Below, in pieces: positions 17,825 to 48,006 of a stretch of DNA of 64,000 nucleotides. Made by a program: the position numbers and the translations under genes. Origin of the DNA: Halisarca cf. caerulea (lineage: Eukaryota; Porifera; Demospongiae; Chondrillida; Halisarcidae); assembly GCA_963170055.1 (NCBI GenBank), contig CAUJGJ010000040.1:2467801-2531800 (forward strand), read 5' to 3'. The notes under the pieces are model-generated. The model made no database searches. It had not been told where the DNA came from and saw only the letters and a list, made by a program, of their open reading frames with translations. Within the stretch, counting starts at the first letter, position 1. Each line of letters starts with the position of its first letter.

Positions 17825-18184
17825 AGAGACACACACACCCTGCACACACAAAAGACACATGCATACAAATACACCTGCCCACATACAAGCACAAAATCAT
17901 GCCCGCACACACACATCACACACATGCCCTCATACACGCACGCATGCACGCATGCATGCTCCCGCACACACACACACACACATGCATACAAATACACCTG
18001 CCCACATACAAGCACAAAATCATGCCCGCACACACACATCACACACATGCCCTCATACACGCACGCATGCACGCATGCATGCTCCCGCACACACACACAC
18101 ACACACATGCACACACACACACACTGCACACACAAAAAACACATGCACACGAATGCACATGCAAACATGCAAGTGCACACTCAT

Positions 18185-18279
<95 letters not shown>

Positions 18280-18477
18280 TACACTTACACACACATTATA
18301 TACAGACACAAAAGATACATGCACACAAATACACATGCCCACATACAAACACACCCACGTGCCCTCAAGATTATGCACGCACTCATGCACGCATGCATGC
18401 GCGCAGCACACACGCACACACTGCACACACAAAAAAATGCACACGAATGCACATGCCCACATACAAGCACATACTCA

Positions 18478-18508
<31 letters not shown>

Positions 18509-18754
18509 GCCCTCATGCACACATGCATGCACGCATGCATGCGCGCGCGCACACACACACACACATACACACACACACACACACACACATACACATACAC
18601 ACGCATGCACGTACTCATACACGCATGCACAAACAGATGCACTCATGCATGTATATATTCACGCATTCATGCACACACACACGCATGTATACACACATAC
18701 ACACCCACCCACCCACACACACCCACACACACACCCACACACACACACACACAC
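17761..18754. repeat. 1-kb (CA)n mosaic with a 123-bp duplication
   Basis: CA repeat with ATGCACGCATGC-type interruptions. A 123-bp block (marker GCATACAAATACACCTGCCC) occurs at 17861 and again at 17984, nearly identical. No coding value. Confidence 0.95.
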
Positions 18755-19342
18755 AAAGTCATGCATATTAATATCATTATAATAATATAATTTAGTTTAT
18801 TGACATTCATAGACATATGCAGTATAAATATTCATCATACATCAACATGTACCACAAGCATAGTAATAGCATATATACAGTAAATTTGCTGCCCTCCTTG
18901 GGCCTGACCAAAGTAACTACTAAACTGCCATATTCTCCCATACAGGGAGTAAGACGTAATGTCGTCTGGGTCAGATTGAGATTGATACATGATGTCACTC
19001 TCAAATTAAGTGGATGCATTTAGATCGGCTTTCCAACTGGATGTTGCCGATTAATTCATATCTAATGTATCTAACAACGATCTACTCAACTCTGAGTATG
19101 AATATTTTATCTATCAGTCTCAGCATATCTTACTTGAAAGTGATATCTTACAACACAATTTAGTGAACATTTTACTATTTAAGAGGAAAATACCTATTAA
19201 TTTAATAGTCTGTGTAAAATTATAATATTTTTGGCTAACCTGAAGACATATTGGCATGGGAGCTGAAGAAATTAATTCAAGAAATTGGCAAGCAAGATAA
19301 ATTCTGCAATGTAAAGTAGACAGATAAATTAATGTTTCCAAA

Positions 19343-19600
19343 ATCTCTCACACGCACACATGGATACACACACACACACACACACACACATGCACACACG
19401 CACACACAAACACACACACACACACACACACACATACACACACACAAACACACATGTCCCCACACACACATATGCATGCATGTACGCATACACGCACGCA
19501 TGCTTGCAAGTATGCACACACACACAGACATACAGACATGTGCACACACACACATGCACGTATGTACAAATACACACAACCACGCACACATATTTGTACA
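19343..19600. repeat. (CA)n mosaic microsatellite
   Basis: CA-rich tract with ATGCACG interruptions. The stretch 19601-20337 shows no gene. Confidence 0.9.
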
Positions 19601-20337
19601 CAGTGTTATCAGGTTTCACTAAATCTCGCAACATATCCCTACATAATATAATATTTATATATAATATGCATAAACTTGCCGTCTTGAAGGTTAGTATGCC
19701 ATCTGGAGAAAAAGGGAATGGCATAGGTGCTAATTTGTGCTAGTTTGCTACTCGGTCCCTCCTGCCGGCTACCATTTTATTCTACATGTTGAAAGGGTTT
19801 GGAAAAGACTGAGGCTTAAGCTGTACCAAGGAGGGGGGATGGGAGTCAACGTGATTATCAGACAACCGCAATTTGCCAAACTTTGACAATTGACCATTTT
19901 ATATACACCGTACTTCAATGGTAGTATGGTATATCTGGTTGGGAAAATATGGTAGTAATTTCATATGGCGCATTCAAATAGAAAAAAGATTGCTCTGCTG
20001 GAGGCACTTCAGCATCAAATACAAGCAAATCCAACACAAGTGAAAAGCAAAGATTTGCTGCAATAGCTGCATGGGGGGTACATAGCACTCTAGTCAGCAG
20101 AAACATAAGAAGTTTTAAAATAAAATCCTTATTGTGGTGAAAGCTCTGTATTAGGCAGATATCTTTTAATGAGTACTAAATATCATATTATGATAGACTA
20201 TGATAGAGTTTCAGAATCTATATACTAAGTTATACTTTTAAATTATAAAAAATTAATTACTAGTAAGTTACTGAATGCAGCATTTGATAAGGGACATGCA
20301 AGGGATAGCTTAAATTTGGTAGAGTATGCAAAGTACA

Positions 20338-21117
20338 CGCAGGTATGTTATGGCAGAATTGAGGCTAAAGGGGGCGTTTTGTGGTTTAACAAGCTATGCG
20401 ATTAGATTATTACGCCTCACACAGTTTATCACGGTCTGGCGATGTGACCACAGCTTAAACACGACAATTATACGTCATCATAGGCTAATACGCGCGAGTA
20501 TTTGAAGAGTTTATTTTTGCCTTCGTGGACATGTGATATCATGTGACAAATGCCTAAAGAAGCACTCCAGTCCACAAGGATTTTATGGCGAAAAAGGCGC
20601 GGGTCTAGATCTCTACCTAGATCCTTAAAACTTTGTCAGATTATCTCTAAATGACTGAACTTCAAATTCTGCCATGGGGAAGATGGTCGGCCCTTCCGTT
20701 CAGCTTATGCGCAGCCATTTGTTGCTGTAGCCAATCTTTTTGTGTCTTTGTGAGCAGAAATCCTTGTACATAACAGCCGTTGAATGGAGCAGCGTTTTCC
20801 CCATGGGCGAAAAGTAAGATTAGGACATGTTCTGTCTTCTGAATACACTTGGGTGTTTAAATTCAGATTTCTTCAACTGCGCCTTTTGCGATTTTTGCTT
20901 ATTTTGGTAGAGTTTAAAAATCTACCATATACAACATGTACAACAGGTTTTGGCTCTTTCAATTGCCAATGCACAAAATGCAAATTTTCATAATACTATC
21001 TAGATGGTTTCTTGAGTCTTTGCGTCTGTAGGAAGAGAAAACAAAGCGTTTTATTAGAGGCATTCGTAAGCGGCAGCCATTTTGTTTTTTTGTGAAAAGT
21101 GCCATAACATACCTGCG
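20338..21117. mobile_element. MITE with 18-bp perfect inverted ends (CGCAGGTATG family)
   Basis: The termini 20338-20355 and 21100-21117 are perfect inverted repeats (CGCAGGTATGTTATGGCA). Interior blocks GGGGCGTTTTGTGGTTTAAC and CAGCCATTTTGTTTT have counterparts in the elements at 36859-37711 and 35648-36021 and in the right-end fragment at 30393-30446, defining one family. Confidence 0.88.
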
Positions 21118-21589
21118 CAGTCTTATGCATGTGGGTGGAGGGGGGAGCAGCTTGCATGGGTGTATACAAGTGAGACTAGCATAATGGAGGGCTTTGTGCA
21201 TGGCTAGATGGCTGAAGAGATTTATATACACATGCAATAATCAATGTTGACACTCTACAGCATTGAGATTGTTTCATACATATCAATCACTTTTGTGAAG
21301 AACAACAGAGGAGAAAGACAACAATTATTGCCAAAAATGACATTAACCACATGTGGCTGCAATAAAAGGAGTCATGTTTGAGGTTTACAGACCCAGGACA
21401 TAGAGCTGCTAAATATTAAAAGAAACAAAAAGTAACAGCAACTGCTTCCTCTGTTGTCACAGTAGTAGAGGTTTGGCAGGGTCAGAGAAAGAGACACTCG
21501 ATCAATACTCCATCCTAGCAGTGCATCAGTCTGCAGTATTACTTGTGAATTAAGGAAAAGAAACATCGAGGACATCTGTGGGTTATGGA

Positions 21590-22260
21590 GATATTACAGG
21601 GGCAAAATCAGACATTGTGAGGGGGGGGCTTAGGGCGTCAGTGGGCCTAAATTACGTCACGACAAAATGGCTTCCAAGACCCCGGCAAGGGTTTGGAAAA
21701 GGGCTTCTATACTTGACTCTCAGGGATCGATTTCAGTTGTAGTCTTTTTAGGAACCTTTTAAATAGCGCTCTCAATTTCAAAGCGGACTAGTTTGACTTA
21801 TTTAAGTATTTCACACTTTTGCTTCAGTGAACTGTGCACTCAGTCCTAAACGTCGCGATTGATTAAAGACATGGAATTCAGAGTTTCAAAATCGGCGAAT
21901 CTCGATAGCTAGGATAGTAATCGATCTCTGAGTCAATCATGCAAGGCTTCAGACTCAATCAGCGTGTACCTCAGCACGTGCACGATTGCGATCTGAGGAT
22001 TATACATAGCGGAAAAACTGCACCACTCACCTTTTAATTGCCACCAAAAACGATTTAATTTTGCTTTGAATGGACTATTTTCGGGTGAGTTAGCTAGCTT
22101 TGGATAACTCTAGAAGCTATTGTGGAAGTTTCCCTTGCCAACTGATAGTATATATATATATACAACATGGGAAAATGGTGAAGCAGTCGTGCAAATTATT
22201 ATGGCGTCTGCATGGACACGTCCAGGATGCGATTAGTCTAGCGCATCCTTGCGCATAGTT
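21590..22260 (-). promoter_or_regulatory. Duplicated 5' region with first-exon donor (copy 1)
   Basis: This block matches about 56950-58140 over several stretches, including ATTACAGGGGCA, ACAAAATGGCTTCC, TGTAGTCTTTTTAGGAACC and GATTAGTCTAGCGCATCC. On the minus strand both copies carry a splice donor at the same place (here TTAAAAG then GTGAGT, near 22030) after a sequence with no convincing ATG. This fits a promoter and non-coding first exon shared by two related genes. Confidence 0.55.
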
Positions 22261-23440
22261 CATAAAGGCCTATACGATTATTGCATTTGTTTGGCTTGTA
22301 CACGTCAGTGAGAAAACAAATTTCGTTCAGTTCAATGTCTGTGCTAAGGGGGGGGGGGTTCAACGTATCTAAATGTTACCTCTGATAATGAATAACGCAT
22401 ACGGCTAATGCATGTAACCATGCAAGAGACCAATATAATGTGAAGGTTTTCACCAATTACATTCATATGACTATTTCCTACATAACGTGCACAATGTCTG
22501 CTTAAGCAGTTCCACTCCATATTATAAAGTATAGGGACATTAAAGTAATAATATTATCATTCAGTACATAATTGATTAACATACATCACAAACACCCATA
22601 TTGCATCATTGTACTGTTGCAGATAATAGTCCAACAAAAATAGCAATTAACACGATAATTGACAGTAATTGAATGCTAAAGTATAATGTGTGAAAGCAAA
22701 AAACACTTGTTATATAATTACATATTTATCTGCTTCATTGTCACGGTCATGATTAAACATAGAAAAGAATTAATCATTAATTTAATTCCTATTACAACCA
22801 ACAATAATATAAAAATAAACAAAATGAACTACAACAAAATAAATTGTACAGTCTGCCGTAACTATAAACAATACATTTTGCGGTAACTATGCTGTAGCTG
22901 CAAACATGTTATAGGCTATTCATACATCATGGTAGCAGGTTTTGAGCTAGTTTGGATCTGTAAACAGATTTGAAAATGGGAATAATTTCAGATGTGCATG
23001 TACAGCCGAAGTCAGTATCCCTACCAGGGTTTCATTTAGGAAGGGCCATTATTCATTTGCCCCTCCCTTGCCAGAGTCTCCCCCCTCTTTGAAATTAGGT
23101 TAGCCATATTTTTGAGTTGAAGTAAAGTTGAATGCAGAACTGAGCTCAGCACAAATAAGGAACATACAAGGAGAATGTAGTGTTTTAAAGCCTAAACAGC
23201 TAGACTAAGTTTTTTACCTTTACTGTTCCACATATATACAATCTCTTAAAGGTCAAAGAGCAATTAGCAGCTTTTGTGCCAGCAATCTTAGTTAGCGTCT
23301 GATCTAATTAGCGTAGGTGTTATAATTGTCCAAAGTACCCTATCAGAACCATTGGACTATAAGGAGGGTTTTATCCGGTGGGGGGTGAGGGGAAGCTTCC
23401 ACCCCAAAAAATTCCAACTATAGACTGAGTGTAACTATAC
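22261..23440. other. No supported gene
   Basis: AT-rich sequence with poly-G runs (for example at about 22350) and small frames without coding character. Confidence 0.5.
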
Positions 23441-24507
23441 AGAAGGCCCCATAGTTGTGAAAGTTGTTAGACAAGTTGTTGGATAGTGAAAAGTTTGTTG
23501 GACTATTGTTAAACACGTCTATGACAATTCATCAGTTGTAATCAACAGTTCTCTTCACAGATTATTCAACTGTGCAACGTTTCACCCTTCACGGGCTTCT
23601 TCAGGCACAAATAATACAAAACTCAATAACTCAATAATTGGCTATAACTAAGGATTACCCTATTGGCCAAGGAAATTGACCAATAGGGTAACGGGTGGAA
23701 AAACTATTGTATGTCCCTAATAATGGAGTCCCATACTGGGCTCAGGGGGTATCCTGAATCCAGGTTGTAACTCCTGCTCCTCTTGATATGAATGCTCTCT
23801 TTGACGGAATACACCTTGCTTCCTACCATATGTGAAGGGTACATCAGAGAAGATAGGCAAGATCTGCGCAAAGTTTGGACTACACCCAGTTTTCAGACAA
23901 CATAACACTCTGAGGAGCATTTTGACCCGAGTGAAAGATCCACAAAAGCATAAAGACAAAGGGGTTGCATATAGAATACCATGTGGGGACTGCAGTGAAG
24001 TATATATTGGAGAGACAGGGAGACCGTTGAAGATGAGGATAACAGAACATAAACGAGCAGTGGATCAGAGCGACATGAAGAATGCTAATGCAGTGCACTC
24101 AGAAGTGCTGAACCACACGATCAGCTGGGAGGACTGCACAGTGGTAGACAGAGAGAAGAGAGTGAAGGAGAGGAGGATCAAAGAGAGCATTCATATCAAG
24201 AGGAGCAGGAGTTACAACCTGGATTCAGGATACCCCCTGAGCCCAGTATGGGACTCCATTATTGGGGACATACAATAGTTTTTCCATCCGTTACCCTATT
24301 GGTCAATTTCCTTGGCCAATAGGGAAATCCTTAGTTATAGCCAATTATTGAGTTATTGAGTTTTGTATTATTTGTGCCTGAAGAAGCCCGTGAAGGGTGA
24401 AACGTTGCACAGTTGAATAATCTGCGAAGAGAACTGTTGATTACAACTGATGAATTGTCATAGACGTGTTTAACAATAGTCCAACAAACTTTTCACAGAA
24501 GGCCCCA
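23441..24507 (+). mobile_element. Penelope-like retroelement, short fold-back copy
   Basis: Two 319-bp arms, 23486-23804 and 24178-24496, are near-identical inverted repeats with a 373-bp spacer. The insertion is flanked by an 11-bp direct duplication, AGAAGGCCCCA, at 23441-23451 and 24497-24507. A 34-bp extension (23452-23485) lies only at the left end. Penelope-like elements are known for inverted or tandem long terminal repeats, a one-sided extension, 5' truncation and a GIY-YIG endonuclease next to the reverse transcriptase. The reverse transcriptase is absent here, so this copy cannot move by itself. Confidence 0.8.
23832..24278 (+). pseudogene. GIY-YIG endonuclease C-terminal fragment of the retroelement
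   Basis: An open frame of 148 codons contains the Cys-containing lead-in YRIPCGDCSE, the GIY-YIG hallmark VYIGETGRPLKMRITEHK and the downstream basic segment EKRVKERRIKESIHIK. These match the endonuclease module of Penelope-like elements. The frame lacks an upstream reverse transcriptase. Its 3' part lies within the right inverted arm, so the last residues are repeated in antisense in the left arm. It is a domain fragment rather than a host gene. Confidence 0.8.
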
Positions 24508-25106
24508 CTTGTGTGTCAAAATGAACCTTGAATAGTCCGAAATGGTCTCAGATACCACCATATATAACGTACAAACTCTATTTCCCTGGGGGAGCATGCC
24601 CCCAGACCCCCCTAGAAGGCGCGCCATTACGCACACTCACCCACCCACCCACCCCCTCTTGTCCATTTTTGTAAATAAACCCTGCTTGCTACAAACACAC
24701 CAGGAACAACATTTGCTACAAGCACATGCACCAGGAGCAGCATACATCAAGAGAACAATACATGCACACAGGGTAGTCATACCCGACTGCTGCTTGTTTG
24801 GATGTCATGCAGGGGGAGGGGGGGCGTTTTACAACATCATCAATAATATTAATAACACGTCACTGAGCATCTGCAACAGAAAAATGTGATTTCCAAAATA
24901 TCAGTTTGCAGGAGCTTAGTCAGAAGAGGAACAAGGGGGTTTCTAAGAAGCCATGATCATGGGCACATGGCATACAAAAATAGTGGTATCATGAACACAT
25001 TGTACTAACCATATAAAAACCATCTAAAAATGGGGGAAAAAATGTAGGGGTAAAAATTGTCAAACGTCAAAAAACATTGGAACAAGGTAGGATTGTTTGC
25101 TACACA

Positions 25107-25235
25107 GGGCTGGACGGGCATAGGGCTATATAGACATACATAGGACTAGATGAACATAGGGCTAGACATACATAGGGCTTGGCAGGCATAGGATAGGCAT
25201 ACATGGGGCTAGATGGGCATAGAGCTAGACAGAGG
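25107..25235. repeat. Degenerate minisatellite (CATAGGGCTAGA unit)
   Basis: Variable units of about 13-22 bp around GGGCATAGGGCTAGACATA recur seven or so times. The complementary frame shows repeated LCPSSPMY-type peptides, which I attribute to the repeat. Confidence 0.7.
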
Positions 25236-25434
25236 TGGGTTTGGCTGGGTACAGTGTGCATATTCCTAAATCCCGCAGCTAAAGTAACCAGGCAACCAGG
25301 AAACAATGGCACTACGCCCCTCGTTAGGGTATTTTTGCTGCACACGTCACATGTTGCTATAATTAACAGCACACAACCATCACATTTATAACTATGTCCA
25401 ATCACACAACAATTTTGAAGTTACGTATTCAGCA

Positions 25435-42980
<17,546 letters not shown>

Positions 42981-43214
42981 CTTGTGTACTTTGCTTTTAT
43001 GCTAATTTCCACTCTAAACCACTAATATCGCTGGTGTAACTCCCGAAGATAAAGATCTGATGAAATAAAACAGTAAAATAATAACAGAATGAAAATGGAC
43101 ACACACACAAATTATAGAACATAGTACTGACATCATTATGACTGTAGTGTAGCATGTCATGGAAGAAACACTTAGTCTAGGGCAAATTAAGATTGCCCAG
43201 TAGAGCACTAAGAA

Positions 43215-43310
<96 letters not shown>

Positions 43311-43329
43311 CTATTATAACTAGATGTAC

Positions 43330-43450
43330 GCAAAGCGCAGTAGTCACAAGACAGTGCGAGGTCAGCGTCGACATCACATACACATGACCGTCACGTGGCA
43401 GAACATGTCGACCAAGATGGCTGACCGCTTCGCAGCCCCCAAACAAAATA
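43330..43450 (-). promoter_or_regulatory. Candidate promoter region of the fusion gene
   Basis: A locally CpG-richer stretch with ACGTCAC-type motifs, TCACGTGGC and AAGATGGCTGAC (the last resembling a YY1 site) lies 350-470 bp upstream of the proposed ATG. No TATA box is evident. The assignment rests on composition and position only. Confidence 0.3.
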
Positions 43451-45180
43451 GTTTGAACCCTGCCAAAAGCAAAGACAAATTTCAAACAAACAAAAAAGTT
43501 GTCCCGAGATATGGCCTAGTTCTGTGCTTTAATGCATCGATCGCTTTTCTACAATAGAGCTATTCAGCACCAGGAGGCAGAAAGTGAGTTTTTTATTTCT
43601 CTAAATAGCGAAGTTTTAGTTAGACTTTCGAACGAATCTCTTGCCTAGCTTCGAAGAGCACAAGCGTCCCTCTTTGTCAGTTTTAGCTACTGTGAATTTC
43701 AACGAGCACCTTCCGAGTAATTCGCATCCAAAGTGACCTAAAATGGGACAAAATCGAACAAATGTCACCCGAAAATTAATCAAATGCGTGGGTAGCTCAA
43801 ACCCACTCCGCTAACGTGCCGGAAATAGAAAACTCGCTACGCTTGTAATAATTATAGGCATGTTTGTATGACAAAAAAGTTAAACTTTACACCTGACTGC
43901 AAACAAATGGTACTAAGCATCCATGTGATATGATACAAAACCTAAATGAGTTGTTCATGATTTTTCCATATTAAGTTTAGTACATAGGTCCATAATCACA
44001 ATGGTAGTGAGAAATCAACAAACTTCGTACAGTTGACATCTTGGAACTAAGGCATGGCATGTTTGTAAATTGTATGTGTGAAATCAAAGATAATGAAGAA
44101 CTCAGACTAGATCTATAAATCAAAAAGAAAGCCCAGCCAAAATCTACCAAACGCAATCCACATGCAGAACTTTGAAACAACACAGGTAATTTGAAGCATT
44201 CAAATCAATTTGAAAGGCAATATCAACCAATGCAAGCTACATCTATTAGGGTAAAGTGTAAAGTATGGGAACTTGGGACGGTAGGATAACTTAGAAAAGG
44301 GTTATGTCTTTTCCTACAGCTATGCTATCAAGCCATACTTGCCTAGTAAGCCTTTCACTCGCAGCTGGCACTGCAGCCATTAGTGTTGCGTACCAAGTAA
44401 CATCTCGTTCTACCCAATTACGGCACGTCTGTAGTGTCTCCATGAAGTGGGGGCTCAGAAGTGAACAGGAAAGCTGGATAACTTAATCACAATAAGGTCT
44501 GCTGTACCAGTCCCTGTTCGAAATCACCGTTCCGAATAATATAGTACTACAACTGAGGTATGTATATCTAAATTAGTTCTGTTATTTTCTGAGCAAAGAA
44601 CTCGAACGCTGTAATGATTATCTGATTCACTAGTTTGTGCCTCTAAGCAAAGAGTGGGGTAAACAAAGACTAATATAAGGATCCAAAAATTTCAATATTT
44701 GCGGCTGACGAAAAATTAGTCAAAGACCACCAATTAGATAAAGATAAAGATCTAGATAAAGTTACTTTTCGGCGAATTTACAGCACACGTTGACCATGTT
44801 TGTTCGTGTGCTGAAAAATTAGGGGATATAAAGTAGTACCCCAATTCACCTCATAGTAAGTATATGAAACCGGCGGACTATCGTGTTGTGCGGTACGAGT
44901 ATCAGGACTGAACATGGTTGTATTGATGCCCGCGATCGAATATCTAGGATAGTAATCAATGGGCAGCAGGAGGCTATCATGTAGACCACAGCAATGGGCC
45001 GCTCGTGGCAGAGGAAATTACTTCACAGCAAATATACACGGCCTAGTCGCCCCTAAACAAAAGATACCATAATAATTAAGACTTGAACTCTTTTATACCT
45101 GTACACTCCAGGAACTTGGCTGCCACGATTAATCAGACATCCGTCAAACTGTTCTGGCTAAAATATTCAAGCATCTCACC
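43451..45180. other. No supported gene; decayed MITE
   Basis: The part 44248-44540 can be partly aligned with the MITE at 57110-57330 (GGGTAAAGTG, GTGTCTCCATGAA, AAAGCTGGATAACTTAA). It appears to be a diverged, longer relative. No exon is supportable in this stretch. Confidence 0.5.
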
Positions 45181-45184
45181 AAAA

Positions 45185-45258
45185 GAGCGGGCTCGTTTGC
45201 ATACACCAAAGAGCGGGCTCGTTTGCATACACCGAAAGAGCGGGCTCGTTTCCCTGCA
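45185..45258. repeat. Short tandem repeat, three copies of 26-28 bp
   Basis: GAGCGGGCTCGTTTGCATAC starts at 45185 and 45211, with a variant at 45239. Confidence 0.85.
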
Positions 45259-45488
45259 CGTGTAGCGTATAGTTCCAAGACCCACTTCCAATCTGAAAAC
45301 GAGACTCATGAGCAGGATTAATACGTATTTTAGCATATTATAGAGTGTCAATGCTACAATGTGGAGTGTCTAGGACTCACTGAGTGCATGGCATAGCTTT
45401 AATAATTATTATTGCACTTTGACTTTTTGCCAACTTGCAAAATTGTGACCTATCTCTGTACTATGTGCCATACTCTAGAATATATTAC

Positions 45489-45950
45489 TACAGTAGAACC
45501 TCGCAATAAGACCACCCCGGAAATAAGACCACCTCAGAATTAAGACCACTTTGTTGCAGTCCGGAATTTCTCCTATAGTTTTACATGGAAATTAGTTTCA
45601 GAATAAAGACCACATTTTTTATTCTGGATGTCAAAACCTCACAATTAAGACCACTTATTTGTGGATATTGCTGTATTCTGTGGACATTAGGCTCTGAAAT
45701 GACCCCATCAGTAGAAAGAGATGGTAAACTTGGGGTCACTCTTTTAACATCGTAATGGAGTAACAATAAAAGAGGTGTGATGATACAATTTTTCTACAGT
45801 TTTATTGCCTTATGTGCATCCTGTGTCTACGGAATGACTTGCGGATGTGTCATGCTATTCTGGGCAGTACTTTCAGAAATAAGACCACCTCAAAATTAAG
45901 ACCACTTACAACGGTCCCAAGGGTGGTCGTATTTGTGAGGTTCTACTGTA
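45489..45950. mobile_element. Pogo/Tigger-like MITE with AAGACCAC repeats
   Basis: TA-bounded ends CAGTAGAACCTCGCAATAAG and the complement of CGTATTTGTGAGGTTCTACTG define a 462-bp element. The motif AATAAGACCACC is repeated several times in both halves. Confidence 0.85.
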
Positions 45951-47918
45951 TAGCCATGCAGACCCCATGCTTGCTGTGACTGCAAATGCATGCATGATGC
46001 CACCATGAACTGAGGTCAGGGTTGGTTACACCAGAGTGCATACACCACACTCCATTGTTGAATTTTTGCTGGCAAAATAATTGCATTGATCATGAAATTA
46101 ATATAAATTAATTCACTATGATTATTATTATCAGCAAGTTTATAATAAAAATATAACAAGCACCATATGGGTACTAGGACACACCACAAGTTGAAAAACA
46201 TATGACAAGAGTCAGATTCTACCGAACAGAGCCTCTGAGACTCTGGCTGTCTACAAGAACAAACTACAACTGATGCAGTTGTTGTAGTCGGCTAGAGGAC
46301 CATAGGGCTGATTCAGAATGAAATTCCCGGCACACTACAGACAGTTGTGACACGCATGAGCCAGAATGATCGAGTCCAATCTTCTGTTCTTTAGTATTCA
46401 TTCCATTGAAATTTAAACTATCTACATACTGCATCATCGTCAGGAGAGGAATTTTGTCTATTACTATATATATGATTAAAAGTTTTGCAACATTATAATT
46501 TTAATGATTGAATTTGTTTGATTGAACACTGTTAATTCAAAAATGCTTATTTAAAAATAGCAATATTTATTATACATACCCGCAAATAGTGGGAGTGCAT
46601 AGGACAAGTTACTCTTGTAGTAGTAAACATCTGATTATACAACCAGTGAATGAGGTGTACATATCATATCAGGAATACCTATCATAGACACGCAGGCAAT
46701 AGGATACAGGAGCAGGGAAGGGTACTCCCAGTGACCCCAAGAGGTTTAATACTAATCATTAGGAGGTAATTTTGTCTTATAATTACTAGTGTAACAAATT
46801 TAAATCAATTTCCAAATTCATGCAAGGTTCAATAATGGTATTCATAGTCATCAGGAGTGTTTACATGAGGACAACCAGGAGTGTTTGACAATGTGTATAA
46901 GTTTACCACAGTATGTCAACAAGGAGCAAATAATTTATGATAATATATTGCAGCAGCTCTGTCCACACAAAAATAATCCTACTCCAAGTATTACCCTATA
47001 CCAGAGCAACCAACATTTAGAAGGAAGCCCATGCTCTAGCTACTGTGCGTACCTGCAAGTTTGAATTAAAAGCTTCTCAGTATCATGCATGGCATGTGTG
47101 ATCGATCATGCACATAGTGACCCCACCCCCTCACCTTGGTGCAAAATTTGAAATAGCCACCACATAATCCAATCCTTAGGACTTTCGCACATTATAATAC
47201 TTCATCATTTTTCACTTACCCCCCCCCCCTTCCCCCCCCCCCCCTGCAACAATTAGTTTAATACAGTAACATTAACTATGACCTGACCTGTGCATGTATC
47301 CCACTAGCTGGCCGGTGAATGTTATGCTTGTCCAGTGTTTCTTAGTCGTCGACTCACACTAGCTGCTAAAAGACTTCACCTATCTTCCATTAATTTGCAT
47401 TGAAATTGGTAACTATATAGAATTGTACGTAACGGGGCTTTAATTGAAATCCCATACAAAATACATAGCATTCACGCATTGCACTAGCAGACCAGTCCTA
47501 GATAAACTATCCATGTACAAAACTCTATACAATTCAGTTAATACAACTCTTACTATACAAGGCAATGAACAATCTATGGGTTTCCAGTGTTGCGTTACAC
47601 CTCAGTTTTCAAATTCAGACCAGAATTAAGGCTGACCTGTATAAGAGGAGGGTAAATTATAATGTTAACATCCTATTATACAACAGCTTCGAATCATGTG
47701 ATTTACATGTGACATTTCGCCAAGTGAATTCTATAAAATCAATAATATGGAGCTTTCATGTTACTTTTCAAATATAATTAAGTTCACATGGAACTGCACA
47801 TTGTCAACTATATATATAGGTGGATGTGGAAACCTATACACAACCAAATACTGCCACATACATGGGAGTGTTGGGCTGACATATCATAGGTAACATGTAT
47901 ATACATGTCTTGGTACTC

Positions 47919-47920
<2 letters not shown>
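45951..47920. other. No supported gene
   Basis: AT-rich sequence with a C-run at 47221-47245. The CARD exon to the right (48007-48396) ends in phase 1 and should splice leftwards into this region, but no convincing partner exon was found. Confidence 0.45.
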
Positions 47921-47984
<64 letters not shown>

Positions 47985-47995
47985 CACACACACAT
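47921..47995. repeat. (CA)n microsatellite next to a splice donor
   Basis: CA tract starting about a dozen bases past the GTGTGT donor of the CARD exon at 48007. Confidence 0.95.
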
Positions 47996-48006
47996 AATGT
48001 ACACAC

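Larger units (their letters stand above)
16009..19249 (-). pseudogene. Remnant of a gene related to the membrane-CARD gene
   Basis: Minus-strand mini-exons with phase-1 borders are seen at 17603-17635 and 16975-17007. Both encode EPST-type peptides (EPSTPEIVAT, EEPSTVGRMVT) and end in the same ACC G/GTAAG or ACT G/GTAAG donor context. The first exon of the 55-56 kb gene has the same organisation and related sequence. A possible start (ATG TCT TCA G, 19240-19249) and a possible terminal exon (16009-16016, G-GT GAC TGA after TTTCAG) can be joined in frame, but the product would be only 27 residues. The region upstream, 21590-22260, duplicates the 5' region of the 55-58 kb gene. I take this as a decayed or highly reduced paralogue. 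Alternatively, more exons hide among the CA repeats. Confidence 0.4.

Noticed and set aside
25100..25405. 101-codon minus frame with LCPSSPMY repeats
   Set aside because: It follows from the minisatellite at 25107-25235.
47808..47993. Possible terminal exon of the Gly-rich CARD gene (phase-1 open stretch ending in a TAG)
   Set aside because: The acceptor context is weak and the peptide is short and hydrophobic without support, so the 3' end was left open.
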